Source: Bettongia penicillata ogilbyi
Lineage: Eukaryota; Chordata; Mammalia; Diprotodontia; Potoroidae
Reading direction: 5' to 3'
DNA: 64,000 bases
Assembly: GCA_023548195.1 (NCBI GenBank)
Contig: JAJHZJ010000399.1
Span: 6,639,100-6,703,099, forward strand
Part shown: positions 1 through 12,457 of the stretch, one piece after another
How positions within the stretch are numbered: the first letter of the stretch is position 1
Layout of the letters: every line of letters starts with the position of its first letter
Program-made: the position numbers and the translations under genes
The notes under the pieces: generated by a model
Told to the model about the DNA's origin: nothing
What the model saw: the letters and a program-made list of their open reading frames with translations, nothing else
Database searches by the model: none

Positions 1-1190
1 TACAGCCTCATTTTCTTTTAGATATTCTGTGAGTTGATACTTCCTACAATTTTACATATCCCTTCCTAATATTTCATAAATGAGTTTGTACTGTAAACTG
101 CTATTGTTCTTCTTTGTTTTGTGTCTTCATTTGGTGAAGAGTCTTTGTTGCGGTTGTTGTTGTTGTTGTTGCTTATGCTTATTTCTGGGCTCTTTTTGGC
201 TTCCTATATACATGAGATGAGTTATTTTCACTGTGTAAATTGTGAACTTAATGCATATGAACACACAAATACACTTGTTCTCCATGAACATGAGAACTAT
301 TCAATTACTCAGGTCCTATTTCTTTTAAATGAGATATTTAAGCAGTAAATTGGATTCTTTACTTATGTTTTTAAAGATAAACCATGCATAATTTTCACTT
401 AATTATGGTAAGCCAAATAGAGACCTTTGGTAAATGCATTTATGCATGGGTGAAATAGTTATAAATTAACAAATTCATGGAGAGTGTAACTTCTAAAAAT
501 AAATGCAAAACTGCCATAACCTTTACTTTGAAAATATACTTGGATACTTTTATTTGATCATAACTGCTCATAGAATTTAAATATGACATTCTAGTTGCCC
601 CTATTATCCAGCATACATTCTCAGAAGTGCTCCTTTTACACAGACTTTAAAACCCATTAAATGGTTTAGAAAAAATTGGTTTCCTGATAAGTATCCCAAT
701 GAAGTAGCTATAAGCTGATCTCCACTGAGTGTTAACAATTGTATATGGTTTTATGGTGCTTGTTTAATTTGAATACAAGTTATTTAATTATCAAGGGCAA
801 ACCCCTTTGGTAATAAATGAAAATGATGGAAACATGAACTAGCTAACCCAAAGTGAACCACTTTTATGGTATAGGAAAACTGAGGGAAATTGATTCCTCT
901 ACCCCTACTAGTTTTCAAAATTTCTTTTCTCTCTTAGAGAGATAGATAGGATATCTTGTGATATTTCAGAAATCTTTGAAAATTTTAAGATATTTAGATA
1001 GTCTGTGTAACAATTTGGTGAATATTTCTGACATTGTCTTAAGTTCACTCTCTCAGATAAAATCTTAAATTGAAATGAAGGAGCAAAATTTCCAAAGATT
1101 ACTTAGTTCACAGAATCCTGGATTGAAAACATCAAATATAGAGTAGATATTTTCTACCATCTATCCTTTGTTCATAATATGAATATATCT
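1..1190. other. AT-rich DNA, no gene recognised
   Basis: No recognisable gene or repeat family. A 75-codon open frame at 121-348 begins in a (TTG)n-like tract and has no recognisable motif, so I do not treat it as coding. The stretch may hold old, unrecognisable repeat DNA. Confidence 0.5.
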
Positions 1191-1194
1191 CTTT

Positions 1195-1340
1195 TTTCCC
1201 TTAAAATATTTTTTTCCAATTACATGTAAAAATTCTTAACATTTGTAGTTTAAACATTTGCTTTAAACAAAAAATTAGTTCCAGATTCCAGCCATTTTTC
1301 CCTCCCCTCTTTATTGAGAAGAAAAGCAATTTAACACCTT
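1195..1340 (-). mobile_element. L1 3'UTR fragment
   Basis: The stretch with 'ttacatgtaaaaattcttaaca' followed by 'ttagttccagattccagcc' and a pyrimidine-rich run matches the reverse complement of the L1/HAL1 3'UTR seen more clearly at 42,490-42,570 and 37,380-37,440. It is a short, diverged, 5'-truncated copy. Confidence 0.5.
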
Positions 1341-1344
1341 ATGT

Positions 1345-1455
1345 ATATTTCACAGTTCGCATGTCCAGTGTCTAAGACCGGATTTGAACTCATGAAAACG
1401 CGTCTTCCTGATTCCAAGCCCAGTGCTGTATCCACTGTGCCACTTTGCGCGCCAG
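1345..1455 (-). mobile_element. tRNA-derived SINE head fragment
   Basis: Read on the minus strand it gives a tRNA-like head: 'ggcacagtggatacagcact' followed by 'gagttcaaatccgg', i.e. A-box and B-box-like segments of the common marsupial tRNA-derived SINE. The 3' body is missing. Confidence 0.7.
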
Positions 1456-1632
1456 TCTTGGGTTAAATATGGTAAATATTGTGAATAGTGAGCAATTACA
1501 GACATAGAGTCCTAGGGTGCAAGCTTAATTTCTGGTTTACAAGCAGAGCCAAGAATGCTATAGCATTCAGGATGAAGATGACAGGGAAGGTAGGAACAAA
1601 AGGAAAGGAGAAAGTATTCCCCATATCATGGA

Positions 1633-1862
1633 TGGGGAAGCTAAGTGGTGTGTGGATAGTGCATTAAGCCTGGGATCAGAAAGGTTAAAATTCAACCTCT
1701 AGCACTTGCTTGCTGTGTGACACTGTACTTAACCTTGTTTACTTCAGTTTCCTCCTTTGTAAAATGAGTTGAAGAAGGAAGTGGCAAACCACTCTGCTAT
1801 CTATGTGAAAAAATCGGGTCACACTCAGACATAACTGGAGCAACTGAGCAACAATGATATAT
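1633..1862 (+). mobile_element. tRNA-derived SINE, near full length
   Basis: It begins with a GCTAAGTGGTGTGTGGATAG-like head. 'Cttgctgtgtgacactg', 'tcagtttcctcctttgtaaa', 'gaaggaagtggcaaaccac' and a gggtcacactcagacataac-like tail follow. This is the order of the abundant marsupial SINE. Several mismatches to the usual pattern suggest an old copy. Confidence 0.75.
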
Positions 1863-1864
1863 AA

Positions 1865-2115
1865 CAGATGCTGTGTTAAGGATTTCATTATTAGAATCTA
1901 TTTAATTTTCGCCAAAAATAATCATCAACAAAAGACCAAAAAACCTGTGAAATAGGTATTATTATATCCATTCACAAATGACAAAAATGAGAAAGGGGGA
2001 GTAAGTGAGTTGCCCAGAGTCACACAACTAGGTAAGCATATGCGACTATATTTGAATTCATGCCTTTTTGACTTCAAGAGTAGCACTTTATCAACTGTAC
2101 CATCTAACTACAAGA
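1865..2115 (-). mobile_element. MIR/MAR-like core SINE, minus strand
   Basis: On the minus strand the right end reads as a tRNA-like head ('gttagatggtacagttgata'), followed by 'ctagttgtgtgactctgg' and a core. The part at 1,960-2,060 ('aaatgacaaaaatgagaaag', 'gttgcccagagtcacacaac') is the complement of a MIR-like core. The 84-codon frame at 2,010-2,264 runs across this SINE and the next and is not a gene. Confidence 0.65.
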
Positions 2116-2167
2116 AGCTGTCATCTGATACTTTCTTTCGTTCAAAAATATATTACCCTACAGACAA

Positions 2168-2365
2168 ATTTGGACAGCTAGGTGGAGCAGTAGATAGAAT
2201 GTTGGACCTTGTGTCAAGAAGAATCATTTTTGTGTATTCAAATCTGGACTCAGACACTTACTAGCTCTGTGACCTTGGACGAGAAACTTCACTCTATTTA
2301 CTTGAGAGCAGAAGAAGGAAACAGTAAACTGGTATCAGTATCAAGAAAACCCACAATGGGCACTT
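2168..2365 (+). mobile_element. tRNA-derived SINE
   Basis: The head 'acagctaggtggagcagtag' is an excellent match to the marsupial tRNA-derived SINE. 'Caaatctggactcagacact', 'ctagctctgtgaccttgg' and a gaaggaaacagtaaactggt-like 3' part follow. It lies head to head with the preceding SINE. Confidence 0.85.
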
Positions 2366-3232
2366 GAAATGTTACATATTAATGAAAACTACAGACAAAA
2401 GCATGTTTGCTTCTTCTAATTTACTCATACTGATCCACGAACAATTCAGTATACCACCAAGTCTATCTATACACAAAGCCTTTTTACCTTGGTAGAGTAT
2501 GTTGGGACTGAAGGATTGCCAAGTATGGATTCCAAATACCCAGGGTCATGTTTTGCCTCAGTAAGATATGGAAGTCAGATACTCATAGTGGTTCCTTCTA
2601 ATATCTATTATAAATATATTTAGTGGAATTCTTGTTTTAATACTAGTAGAAGGGAGCATTCTCCCAACCGGTCACTTATGGAAATGTGATCTTAAAAGGG
2701 AAATTTTTAGCTATATATATATTTTGTTCAGAAATGGAGGTCCTAGTAGAGAAATTCCCCTTATGATGATAATTATAGCAGAATGTTGACTTAATCCAGG
2801 CAGTTAGATATTAATCATCTACTAAGGGAAAGACTTCAGACATCTTAACCTAACAGAGTCCCTCAAATGCTATGCTAGTGATCAAAAGTTCTGGAAGGCT
2901 TGACCAAATTTAAACACCTTTGAGCACAGGGCGACCAATGTTGTTGCCCATGAAGCACCATCTTACCTGCTTCATTTTAGAACCCCCCTACATCTAGTTT
3001 CATTTAGACCATAGGTATCATGAGATAATTTCATTTATTTATTCATTTTTAATGAGGTGAGTAGAGAAAGTCAACTTTGGCAGTGATTACGCAAACACAA
3101 TCACAGATATGTTGGAAATTGGGTATGGAATGTGCTAGGTACCGAATTTTCCACTGGTAATCAGCTTTAGAGCTAATCTACTATAATGATTACAAATATT
3201 GTAGAAACATTACCTGGCCTACTAAGAGAAGC
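2366..3232. other. Unrecognised DNA
   Basis: No gene or clear repeat seen. Composition is AT-rich and unremarkable. Confidence 0.5.
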
Positions 3233-3330
3233 TATGGTATGGTTCATAGAGAATGGCTTTGGGGTCAGGAAGACTGGAGTTCAAGTTCAAGCTATCCATT
3301 TCTAGCTCTGTGAGAGGGTACAAATCATTT
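3233..3330 (+). mobile_element. SINE head fragment
   Basis: 'Ggtcaggaagactggagttcaag' and 'ctagctctgtgagagggtac' are diverged tRNA-head and core segments of a MIR/MAR-like SINE. The 3' end fades out by about 3,330. Confidence 0.55.
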
Positions 3331-3770
3331 AACATTTCAACATCACAAGTAAGATTAAAAATTACAGAAAATTTACTAATCTGCATCAATGAATAGTGTT
3401 TCCACACTGACAATTTCATGAACAGTGGAAATCACAGTGTGGGATTCTCATCTTATTTTATTAAAAAATTATAAATTTATTTTAGTAATTAAATTGATTT
3501 GAGGAGTACATTTATTCTATGTAGAATATATTTTTTATCAAATCTTTGAGATGTGACTGTTTTATTTAGTCTTGATGACTTTTAGGACAACACTGTGCTT
3601 TGGCTGGTTATGTTCCTTTGCTAACACTCCTTCCTTGATACAATGTGGCCAAGTTATTAACATGTGCTGTCTTCCTTTCAAACTTCAGCATCACATCTAT
3701 GCTTGGCATGAAATTACCAAAACCTATATACACCCTGTGTCTTGTATCTCTGGTAATCTATCTGTCTCTC

Positions 3771-3774
<4 letters not shown>
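3331..3774. other. Unrecognised DNA
   Basis: AT-rich, no gene seen. The open frames starting at 3,572 and 3,645 exist only because they run into the (CT)n repeat that follows. Confidence 0.5.

Positions 3775-3867
<93 letters not shown>
3775..3867. repeat. (CT)n microsatellite, about 90 bp
   Basis: An almost uninterrupted CT dinucleotide tract. It produces artificial Ser-Leu and Arg-Glu repeat frames on the two strands. Confidence 0.98.
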
Positions 3868-3868
<1 letters not shown>

Positions 3869-4623
3869 CTATCCACACTGATCCAAATCTCCCCTCAGAC
3901 ACCTATTCTTTCCAAGTTTTGTATCCAGTGTCCTCAGATGGTGCCCCTCTCATACCGCTAAACAAACTTTGAAGGTCTCAAGCACTCAGTGCTCGTCTTC
4001 TGCTCTCTCTCTTTTGATCACCACACACAGATCAGTTAGTAACAATTTCTGTAACATTATCCTAAAATTACTTGCTGAATAACTTAAATATGCCCATGCG
4101 ATCCCAGGGGGACTGCATATCCTTATAGTGCCAGTCATAAAACTCCCTGCCCTTCTCCTATTCTTCAGATCCATAACATCTCGAATTTCTCATAATAATT
4201 TAGGTTGTATAGAGAAAATTAAGAAGACATGCAATTAGATCACCCTTTAAGCAATTAGAATGGTACAAGAACTCAAAATAAATTAAGGAGTCTACAAATA
4301 AAACAATTTGACTATGATATCCAAGTCTCCTATCTTGAGACCACTAATATTCCTTGCTATTAAGTATTTTGATTGTCTTAGCTGCCTTAGTGAAAAATAT
4401 AGGTTGATTACATTGTCAGAGCAGATAGGCTACACAATAATAAAATCTGTCTACATAATATTATTGAGATAAAGTAACCAATTTTTCACATGCCAGTTAC
4501 TTACTTTTTAATGCATATTAATAATTTCAGGCTGTTAGGCGACTATTAGGGGTAGTAGATGAATGAAATAACTATGTAAAGGGTGTATGAATTGGCTAGA
4601 AGTGTTGAATGTGCTTTTAAAAA
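3868..4623. other. Unrecognised DNA
   Basis: No gene or recognisable repeat. It ends at the target site of the following HAL1 insertion. Confidence 0.5.
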
Positions 4624-5137
4624 GTGACCAGTTGAGAGGGGAGGAGCCAAGATGGCGGAGTAGAAAGACTCACATGTGCTAACTCCGAATCCAAAGCCCA
4701 TAAATTTCCTGTAAGAAGAACTCCCCACAAATTCTGGATCACTGCAAGGCACACAGAAATACGGTGGAAGAGATTTCCGTTCCAGAGAGCCCTGGAGAGC
4801 CATCCCCAAGGGTTCGTCACACCCCAAAAAGTGGAGTCCACCCCTGAGCTGCCCTGGTCAAGCGGCTGAGAGGAGGAGATCCGAGAGGGCTTCAGGGACA
4901 GAATCTCCAGTGGCTGAGTAGGTCCCTCCGCCCATAGACACTACAGGTCAATGAGAGAGACTTCTGGGTTGGCCAATAGGGGAGCGGGGTGTCTCCGTGA
5001 CTCAGGCTCCCTCGGGAGGAAGTGGTGGAGGCAGAGGCAGCAGCAGCAGCCAGCAGTGGCCCGGGGACTCCCCGAGCAGCAGGCAGAAGTTCAGGTCTCT
5101 GCATAAAGCCCCTGAGGGAGCTGAGCCTGGGAGGTGG

Positions 5138-6238
5138 CCAGAAAAAGGAAGCAGAATAAGACCATAGAGAGCTACTTTATTGGGAAAGAGATGTTCCTTC
5201 CCCCCTTCATTTCTGATGACTAAATACAATTCCTGCCATCGGAGAAAGACGTGGAGGTCGGGACGTCTCTATCCCAGACATCCGAGGTGGATGTCCGGTG
5301 GGCTCAGGCCATGGAAGAGCTCATAAAGGATTTCGAAAATCAAGTTAGACAGGTGGAGGAAAAACTGGGAAGAGAAATGAGAGACATGAAAGAAAAGCAT
5401 GAAAAACGGGTCAATATCTTGCTAAAGGAGACCCAAAAAAGTGTCTGAAGAAAATAACACCTTGAAAAACAGGCTAACTCAATTGGCAAAAGAAGTCCAA
5501 AAAGTCAAGGAGGAGAAGAATGCTTTCAAAAGCAGGATTAGCCAAATGGAAAAAGAGGTTCAAAAGCTCACTGAAGATAATAGTTCTCTCAAGATTAGAA
5601 TGGAACAGATGGAGTCTAATGACTTTACAAGAAACCAAGAAATCATAAAACAAAAACAAAAGAATGAAAAAATGGAAGAGAATGTGAAATATCTCATTGG
5701 AAAAACAACTGATCTGGAAAATAGATCCAGGAGAGACAATTTAAAAATTATGGTACTACCTGAAACTCATGATCAAAAAAAGAGCCTAGACATCATCTTA
5801 CATGAATTATCAAGGAAAACTGCCCTGATATTCTACAACCAGAGGATAAAATGAAGTATTGAAGGAGTCCATCGATCACCACCTGAAAGAGATCCAAAAA
5901 GAGAAACTCCTAGGAACACTGTGGCCAAATTCCAGAACTCCCAGCTCAAGGAAAAAATCTTGCAAGCAGCTAGAAAGAAACAATTCCAGTACTGTGGAAA
6001 TACAATCAGGATAACCCAAGATCTAGCAGCTTCTACATTAAGGGATCGAAGGGCGTGGAATAGGATATTCCAGAAGGCAAAGGAACTAGGACTCAAACCA
6101 AGAATCACCTACCCAGCAAAACTGAGTATAATACTTCAAGGGAAAATATGGTCTTTTAATGAAATTGAGGACTTTCAAGCATTCTTGATGAAAAGACCAG
6201 AGCTGAAAAGAAAATTTAACTTTCAAACAGAAGAATGA
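5138..6238 (+). pseudogene. HAL1 ORF1 (copy A), broken
   Basis: This is the remnant of an L1-type ORF1 protein, an RNA-binding trimeric chaperone in the L1 family. The start codon is lost in a deletion that joins the 5'UTR to the lysine-rich N-terminus. Open segments are 5,251-5,448, 5,441-5,854 and 5,921-6,238. They cover a long heptad-rich coiled coil (K/E/Q-rich with repeated 'QMEKEVQKLTE'), the RRM-like start 'LENRSRRDNLKIM' near 5,717, and the basic C-terminal domain ending at the TGA at 6,236. An in-frame stop (near 5,221) and frameshifts (near 5,440 and 5,850) make it non-functional. Confidence 0.85.
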
Positions 6239-7261
6239 GAAGAAGTATGAAACAGTAAACAGCAAAGGGAAGTCATAAGGGACCTACCAAAAGTGAACTG
6301 TTTACATTCCTACATGGAAAGACAACATTTGTAACTCTTAAAACGTTTCAGTATCTGGGTAGTTGGTGGGACCACACACAGATGTACACACACACATACA
6401 CACACATGCACACACACACATACACACAAGCATGCACACACAGAGACAGGGAGCACAGAGTGAATTGAATAGGATGGGACTATATCTTAAAAAGAAATTA
6501 AGGTAAATGGTGAGAGAGAAATGTAGTGGGAGGAGAGAGGGTGAAATGGAATGGGGTAAATTACATCTCATTCAAGAGGCAAGCAGGAAACTTTTTTAGT
6601 GGAGAGAAAAAAGAGGAGAGCCGAGAAAAAAACATGAAGTTTACCCTCATCACATTCAGCTAAAGGGAGGAGTAAAATGCACACTCATTAAGGTATGAAA
6701 ACCTATCTTACAGTACAGGAAAATGGGGAAGAAGGAGATAAGCAGAGAGGGAGGGATGATGGAAGGCAGGGCAATGGAAGAAGGGACCAATTTGAGTTCA
6801 ACACACTTGGGGAGGGACAGGATCAAAAGACAGAATAGAAACAATGGGGGGCAGAATAGGACGGAGGGAAATACAGTTAGTCTTATACAACACGACTGTT
6901 ATCGAAGTCATTTGCAAAACTACACAGATATGGCCTATATTGAATTGACTGCCTCCCCAAAGGGAACGGGTGGGGAAGGAGGGATGGGGAGAATTTGGAA
7001 CTCAAAGTTTTAGGAACAACTGTTCAGTATTGTTGTTGCTACTAGGAAATAAGAAACACAGTTAATGGGGAATAGAAAGTCATTTGGCCCTACAGGACAA
7101 AAGAGAAGATGGGGACAAGAGAAGGGAGGGAGAATAGAATAGAGGGCAGATTGGTGATAGGGAAAATTAGAATGCTTACTGTATTGGGGTTGGGGGAGGG
7201 GATAAATGAGGAGAAAATTTGGAACCCAAAATTTTGTGAAAATGAATGTAAAAAGCTTAAT

Positions 7262-7372
7262 AAATGAATGAATGAATGAATAATAAACAATCAAATAAGC
7301 ATACAAATAAATAAATAGATAGATAGATAGATAGATAGATAAATAAATAAATAAATGAATAAAAATAAAAAA
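7262..7372. repeat. Tetranucleotide tail, (AATG)n-(ATAG)n-(AAAT)n
   Basis: A compound tetranucleotide array at the 3' end of HAL1 copy A. It probably grew from the element's 'ttaataaatgaatg'-like tail. It lies inside the TSD. Confidence 0.9.
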
Positions 7373-7389
7373 TAAAATGTGACCAATTG

Positions 7390-8489
7390 CCTCTTTCTCC
7401 TGGGTCCCATTTCACTGAACATGTTAAAATATAGTTTCTTGTGGGGGATGGGGGAAGGCACTATACATAAGCAACAATATATTACAACACTACTTTTATT
7501 CTCCAGAATTCCAAATTAAAGTGGAAAAAAGTTAAATTGCAGAACATCATGGCAGGCCAACTTGTTTTTTGTTTTATTTTGATTTTTAATTTAAAAAATG
7601 AGTTCATTGTTCTTAATATATAACGGTTAAAATCCTTTATTTTGTGTAAACTCTAACTTTTATTAACTTTAAAATTTTAGAATAGTTTATTTTTTTCTTT
7701 ACTCTGAGCTATTTCAGTTATGTACATCCTGTGTCTTGGTATCCTATATGTTTATTCCCCTTTCTCTTGTTTTCTCTGTGAACCTGATTTAATCTGTCTT
7801 TTTGTCTCTCTGTCTCTCTCTCTGTCTCTCTCTCTCTCTCTCTCACCTTATGAGCAATCAGCAATAGTTACTATATTCACCGGGCTTACATTCCATAGAG
7901 GGAATACAGCAGTAACACAAGTAACTTAATAAAAAGCAAGTTTGAATTCTCAATAAAGATCATGTATGTAAGAAGAAATTCTCTTTCTGACAACCAATAT
8001 CCAAAATCTAGTTAAAGTCTTCATGGTATGCTCCTTAGTGCACAGAGTGAAATTTCAACTATGTAGTCCCTGTAACAATGGTGTCCTTACATTGGGAGGA
8101 GAATTGGTTTTAATTTGTTATTATGACTGCATTAATATTCTGAATCGTTTTTTTCATTCAGCATCTTAACCTTTGAGAATGCAAGAGGGAATACTAGGGC
8201 AGTGGCTTTTAATACATTAATTAAGTGCGCCAAAAAATTGCCACTGATTTGAATTTGTAACAAAAGCCAGTAAGGCTACCTGTCTTGGCAATATCCACGG
8301 AGACCTGTATCTGAGATGGTTCTGTCTTCACCACTTTGTATTCAGGATTCTTAGGACTTTACATTTGAATCTGCTTTATAATCTAAAAGTATAATCAAAA
8401 TTTTATGGAATCTCTCAAAACTTTAAATTATCTAAATATTATTTAAAATTCCTACTAATGCAATTTTCCATTAGGGACAAGGAATTCTC
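7390..8489. other. Unrecognised DNA with a short (CT)n tract
   Basis: No gene recognised. A (CT)/(TCTG) tract lies at 7,797-7,844 and accounts for the short Ser-Leu-rich frame at 7,720-7,929. Confidence 0.55.
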
Positions 8490-8690
8490 TGGCTTCATAA
8501 CATCAGAGATTTAGGTTGGGAAAGGACGTCAGAGACAATCTAGTCTAGCCCACTTTACAGGTGGAAGAAATGAGATAGAGGGAGGTTTTGATTTACCCAA
8601 GATCATGACAGAAGTGGAATTTGTATTCTGGACCACATATTCTAAATTCACTGCTTTTTCCACTGTCCATACCAAAGTTTAACTTAAGAA
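8490..8690. mobile_element. MIR/THER-like core SINE, old
   Basis: The order 'gacaatctagtctagccca', 'ctttacaggtggaagaaatg', 'tttacccaagatcatgaca', then 'actgctttttccactgtcc' is a familiar therian core-SINE pattern. Orientation was not assigned because the ends are diverged. Confidence 0.55.
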
Positions 8691-9627
8691 GAAGTTGTCC
8701 TTATGCCATAAGAACTTGGGACTGTCTAATGGAAACACTTTGGCTTTGGAACTAAAAGATAAATGTTCAAATCCTTCTCACTATGCCCTTGGGTATGCAT
8801 CTAAAGCACACTACAGAAATTGAAAATGACTAGGTTAAAAATCAGTAATTAGTAAGGCCTGTTTGCCTTTATATACATCCAAGTATACAAAGAATTTCTT
8901 TATTTTGGTAGCACTGAAGCAATTGACCTGAATTTTATTGGGAGGAAGTAACCCAGGCCTGTTCTTTTTTTGTAGCATCTATCCTGATAACTGGGGAGGT
9001 ATCAAGTGGTTACTGCTATAATTAATGTTTGCTTTCATCATTAATTCTTTCCCCAGATGCATTGTCATCTTAAATAGGAAAGCAGAATATCAGAGTGAGG
9101 TCCCTGAAGGTTCATTTGCTTTAAAATATTCATAACTCTAACAACTAGGTATCTCATAATGAAACAATGGAACACAGTAGTTCCCTTACCTGAACTTTGA
9201 TTATTGGAAAAAATAGGACATGAAATCAACAAAAGAATGTCCCATCTCCTTCCGAAGACATTTAAAAAAGAAGTAATTTAACAAAATTTAAAAACTAGCT
9301 CAATTGAGTGCTTTACAAACATCAGTTTAAACAAGTAGCACATAAACTACAATTGGCTTCCAATATTTGAAAGAATACACAGGATAGAAAGTTGACCTTC
9401 TAAAGCCCTATATCCCATACTAGATTGTCTGGCTCTATAGATGTATTGAATATACCAGGCAGATTCTTCAGAGGCCTTTCATGTATGTTAGGACTTCATG
9501 GCTTCAAATTCAAACAGATACCATGAGATGGCATTGTGTTGTTCACAAAAGAATGACTTTTATTTTTAATTCAGAGTTTTTCAAACTGTGTTATAAATAA
9601 AAATCCAGATATTTCTTTTTCTAAAAG
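8691..9627. other. Unrecognised DNA
   Basis: No gene or clear repeat; AT-rich. Confidence 0.5.
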
Positions 9628-10640
9628 CAAAGAATAACTCTTTAAAATAAAACCAAAACCTCTAAGAAAAATATGAAATGTTCTCAGGTCATGGAAGACC
9701 TCAAAAAGGATTTAGAAAATGAAGTAAGAGAAATAGAGGAAAAATTGGGAAGAGAAATGAGAGAGATGAAAGAAAATCATAAAAAACAAGTCAACAGATT
9801 ACTAAAGGTTATCCAAAAAAACTGAAAAAAATAATACCTTTAAATACAGAATAATCTAAATGGCAGAAGAAGTACAAAAGGGCAGTGAGGAGAAGAATGT
9901 CCTAAAAAGCAGAATTGGCCTGTTAGAAAAGGAAGCCCTAAAGTTCATTGAAGAAAATAAATTCTTAAACATAAGAATGGAGCAAATGGAATCTAATGAC
10001 TTTATGAGAAATCAAGAAATTGTAAAACAAAAGCCCAAATAATGAAAAAAGATGAAAAAAATGCCAAGGTAATATATCACATTGAAAAATGAAATGACCT
10101 AGAAAATGGATCCAGGAGATAAAATTTAAATATTATGAGAGTACCTGAAAGTCATGATCAAAAAAGTAGACTGGAGGGTAATATAGAAATGGAAAGAATT
10201 CACTGCTCTTCTCCTGAAAGAGCCCTTAAAAAGCAAATTTCTAGATATATTGTAGCCATATTCCACAGTTACCAGGTCGAGAAAAAATATTACAAGTAGC
10301 CAGAAAGAAAGAATTCAAGTACTGTCAGCTTCAACAGCAAGGGATCAGAGGGCTTGGAATATGATATTCCAGAGATCAAAAGATCTAGGATTAAAACAAA
10401 AAATCACCCATGCAAACTCCATATAATACTTCAGGGAAAAAATGGAATTTCAATGAAATAGAGGACTTCCAAGCATTCTTTTGAAAAAGGCAAGAGCTGA
10501 ACAGAAAATTTGACTCTCAAGGACCAGAATCAAGAGAAACATGAAAAGATAAACAGGAAATAGAAATCATAAGGGGCTTTTTAAAAGTTGAATTGTCTTC
10601 ATTCCTACATGGAAAGATGATATTTGTAACTCATGAGACC
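9628..10640 (+). pseudogene. HAL1 ORF1 remnant (copy B), old
   Basis: This is the ORF1 region of a HAL1-type element without a recognisable 5' end or 3'UTR. It begins with 'ctctttaaaataaaacc' and 'cctctaagaaaaatatg', which match element O read on its own strand (60,320-60,360), so B and O look like one older subfamily. Coiled-coil segments are at 9,690-10,040 (the longest open piece is 9,860-10,042). The RRM-region remnants 'ggatccaggaga' and 'gtacctgaaagtcatgatc' are at 10,109-10,160, and the C-terminal domain ends around 10,545. Many stops and frameshifts are present. Divergence from copies A, F, G and I is clearly greater than among those copies. Confidence 0.8.
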
Positions 10641-10814
10641 TTTCTCAGCCCCAGCTTCAGGATGACAACAGTCATTATTGAAGTGGAGACTGCTTCTGGA
10701 TCCATCCTCGTAAAGAGGTCAAAAGTCAAGTAATTGACTGGAAAAATGAGCAAATGAAAGAGAAAAGAGACTACAGTTTATTACTTTCTTAGTAAAGAGA
10801 CATTTTCCATGCCT

Positions 10815-11619
10815 TCCAGAATATCTTGTTCCAAGCTACATATTCTTTTAAGTTAGAAGTTGCTAGGTCCTATATTTTCCTGACTGATTTTTCTTCCATA
10901 GTGTTTAAATTATTTCTTTTTGACTGTTTACCCTATTTTCTCCTTGCCCTGAAAATTCTGGACTTTGACTACAATATTCTTTGTTATGATCATTTTGGTG
11001 GTTCCACAAGCTCAGGACAGTTTTCCTACATGATTTCTTGAAAGAACTTTTCTTTTTTAATCGTTGCTATAAGGCAAACCAATACTTATTAGAATATGTC
11101 TCCTGTGTTTATTTTATAGGTTAGTTGCTTTTCTGAGGAGTTAGCTTACATTTTCTTCTAGTTTCCATTCGTTTGATTTTCTTTGACTGATTTTTGATAT
11201 CTCACGAAATCATTAGCTTCCAGTTACCCAATTCTAATTTTTAATAAATCATTTCTTCCATTAGCTTTTGTACCTCCTCTTCCATTTCTGCTTTTTAAGG
11301 AGTTTTTCTCTTTAATGTTTTTTGTGCCTTTTTTCCATTTGATGAATTGTATTTTTTAAAAAGCTGGTTTTTTTCCTCTCAATTTTGTCCTTCCTTTTCT
11401 AAGCTATTTAGCCTCTTACCTACTACTAATCTCGTTTCCCTTTTTTCTTCTACTTTCTTATTTGACTTTTAAAATCATTTTTGAGCTCTTCCAAGAACTA
11501 TTTTGGGACTCAGATTTATGTATATTAACATTGTTATCCTCTTCTGAGGTTGTGTTTTGATATTCCCTGTCACCATAATATTTCTGTATGATCAGTGTTC
11601 TTTTTTGCTTCTTGTTCAT
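10815..11619 (-). pseudogene. L1 ORF1 remnant (element P)
   Basis: The reading starts at the minus-strand ATG at 11,619, with N-terminus 'MNKKQKRT', the same kind of start as L1 J (43,968, 'MNKKKQRT') and M (31,344, 'MSKKKSRK'). The downstream region is an A/G-rich coiled-coil coding segment, heavily interrupted. Remnants of the RRM/C-terminal part lie at 10,830-10,960. It is not intact. Confidence 0.7.
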
Positions 11620-12457
11620 GATGTTTGCCTATCTCCTGCCTTTTAAATTTGAGGTTTGCTCTTGGAGCACAGGGGATCCTCTCTTAAGCTTTTTGTATTG
11701 GTGACCAGGAACCTGGTCACTGCCTTTGTTTTCCAGGTTCTCAAGTTTGGAAGCTGGGGACTCTAGAGGTCTTATAGCTTGCCTGTTGCTTAGATGGGGT
11801 ACTAGATTTGGTCTCTGACATTTGCTGAGGAGTAGTGAGTTGTATCTGCATTTCCCCATGCTGCCCTGAAGATGGAGGATGTTTGCTTTCCTGGGGTTGG
11901 GCTTCAGGACAGAGGCAGGGTGAGGTCTACCTGCTGAAGGATGCCTACCTACGTCAGACTACACTGAAGTACTTGGGGTGTGCTACTAGAGGATATGTTC
12001 TACCCTGTCCCCCCAAGGCTCCAGTTCTACCCAAGGATGTCCACTTCTTGAGGACATCTACTTTCCTGGAGTTGCTTTGCCAGGGCATGTGGTGGTTCTC
12101 TGAGCATATTTCTGCTGGTTATCTTGCTTATTCTAAAGTGTGTGTCAGTCCTTGTATTGGCATGTGCCTGCTTCACCACCCTGGGCCTCAGGATCTCCTG
12201 TTGGTTTGCTGAGGTGATGCTTGCCACAGGCTTACAGGGACACCTGTCCTAAAATGCACTCTATTTTTTTTTACATTAGTGAAGCAGTTTTCTTGTTGAT
12301 CCTGAAAATTTCCTGGGATAAGAGACTGCTCCACTCTGTCTTTCTGTTGGCTCTGCTGTTACAGAGTTTTTCCTGGGGAGCTATAATATGTTTTCTATAG
12401 GTCAAAAAAGGACAGTGATAGCAGCTTAATGCTTACTCTGCCATCTTGGCCTCCAGA
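10815..12457 (-). mobile_element. Old L1 element (P), 5' part
   Basis: Minus-strand L1. Its 5' end lies at about 12,457 ('ggaggccaagatggcagagt' on the minus strand), with a 5'UTR down to about 11,620 and then ORF1. The 5'UTR segment near 11,630-11,700 resembles that of L1 element M (31,360-31,400). No ORF2 or 3'UTR is joined to it at the left edge. No clear TSD was found. Confidence 0.75.

Larger units (their letters stand above)
4635..7378 (+). mobile_element. HAL1-type (ORF1-only) L1 element, copy A
   Basis: The element starts with 'gaggggaggagccaagatgg' and ends in an (AATG)/(ATAG)/(AAAT) tail. It is flanked by an imperfect 11-bp target-site duplication, gtgaccagttg (4,624-4,634) and gtgaccaattg (7,379-7,389). 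The order is GC-rich 5'UTR, ORF1, then directly a 1.1-kb 3'UTR with a CA-rich tract (6,370-6,430) and purine-rich segments. There is no ORF2. Total length of 2.7 kb agrees with the other HAL1 copies here (2.7-3.0 kb), so the lack of ORF2 is a family trait and not a private deletion. Part of the 5'UTR just before ORF1 is deleted relative to the other copies. Confidence 0.9.

Noticed and set aside
3572..3961. 129-codon Ser/Leu-rich frame and its overlapping partners
   Set aside because: Made by the (CT)n microsatellite; the flanks have no coding signal.
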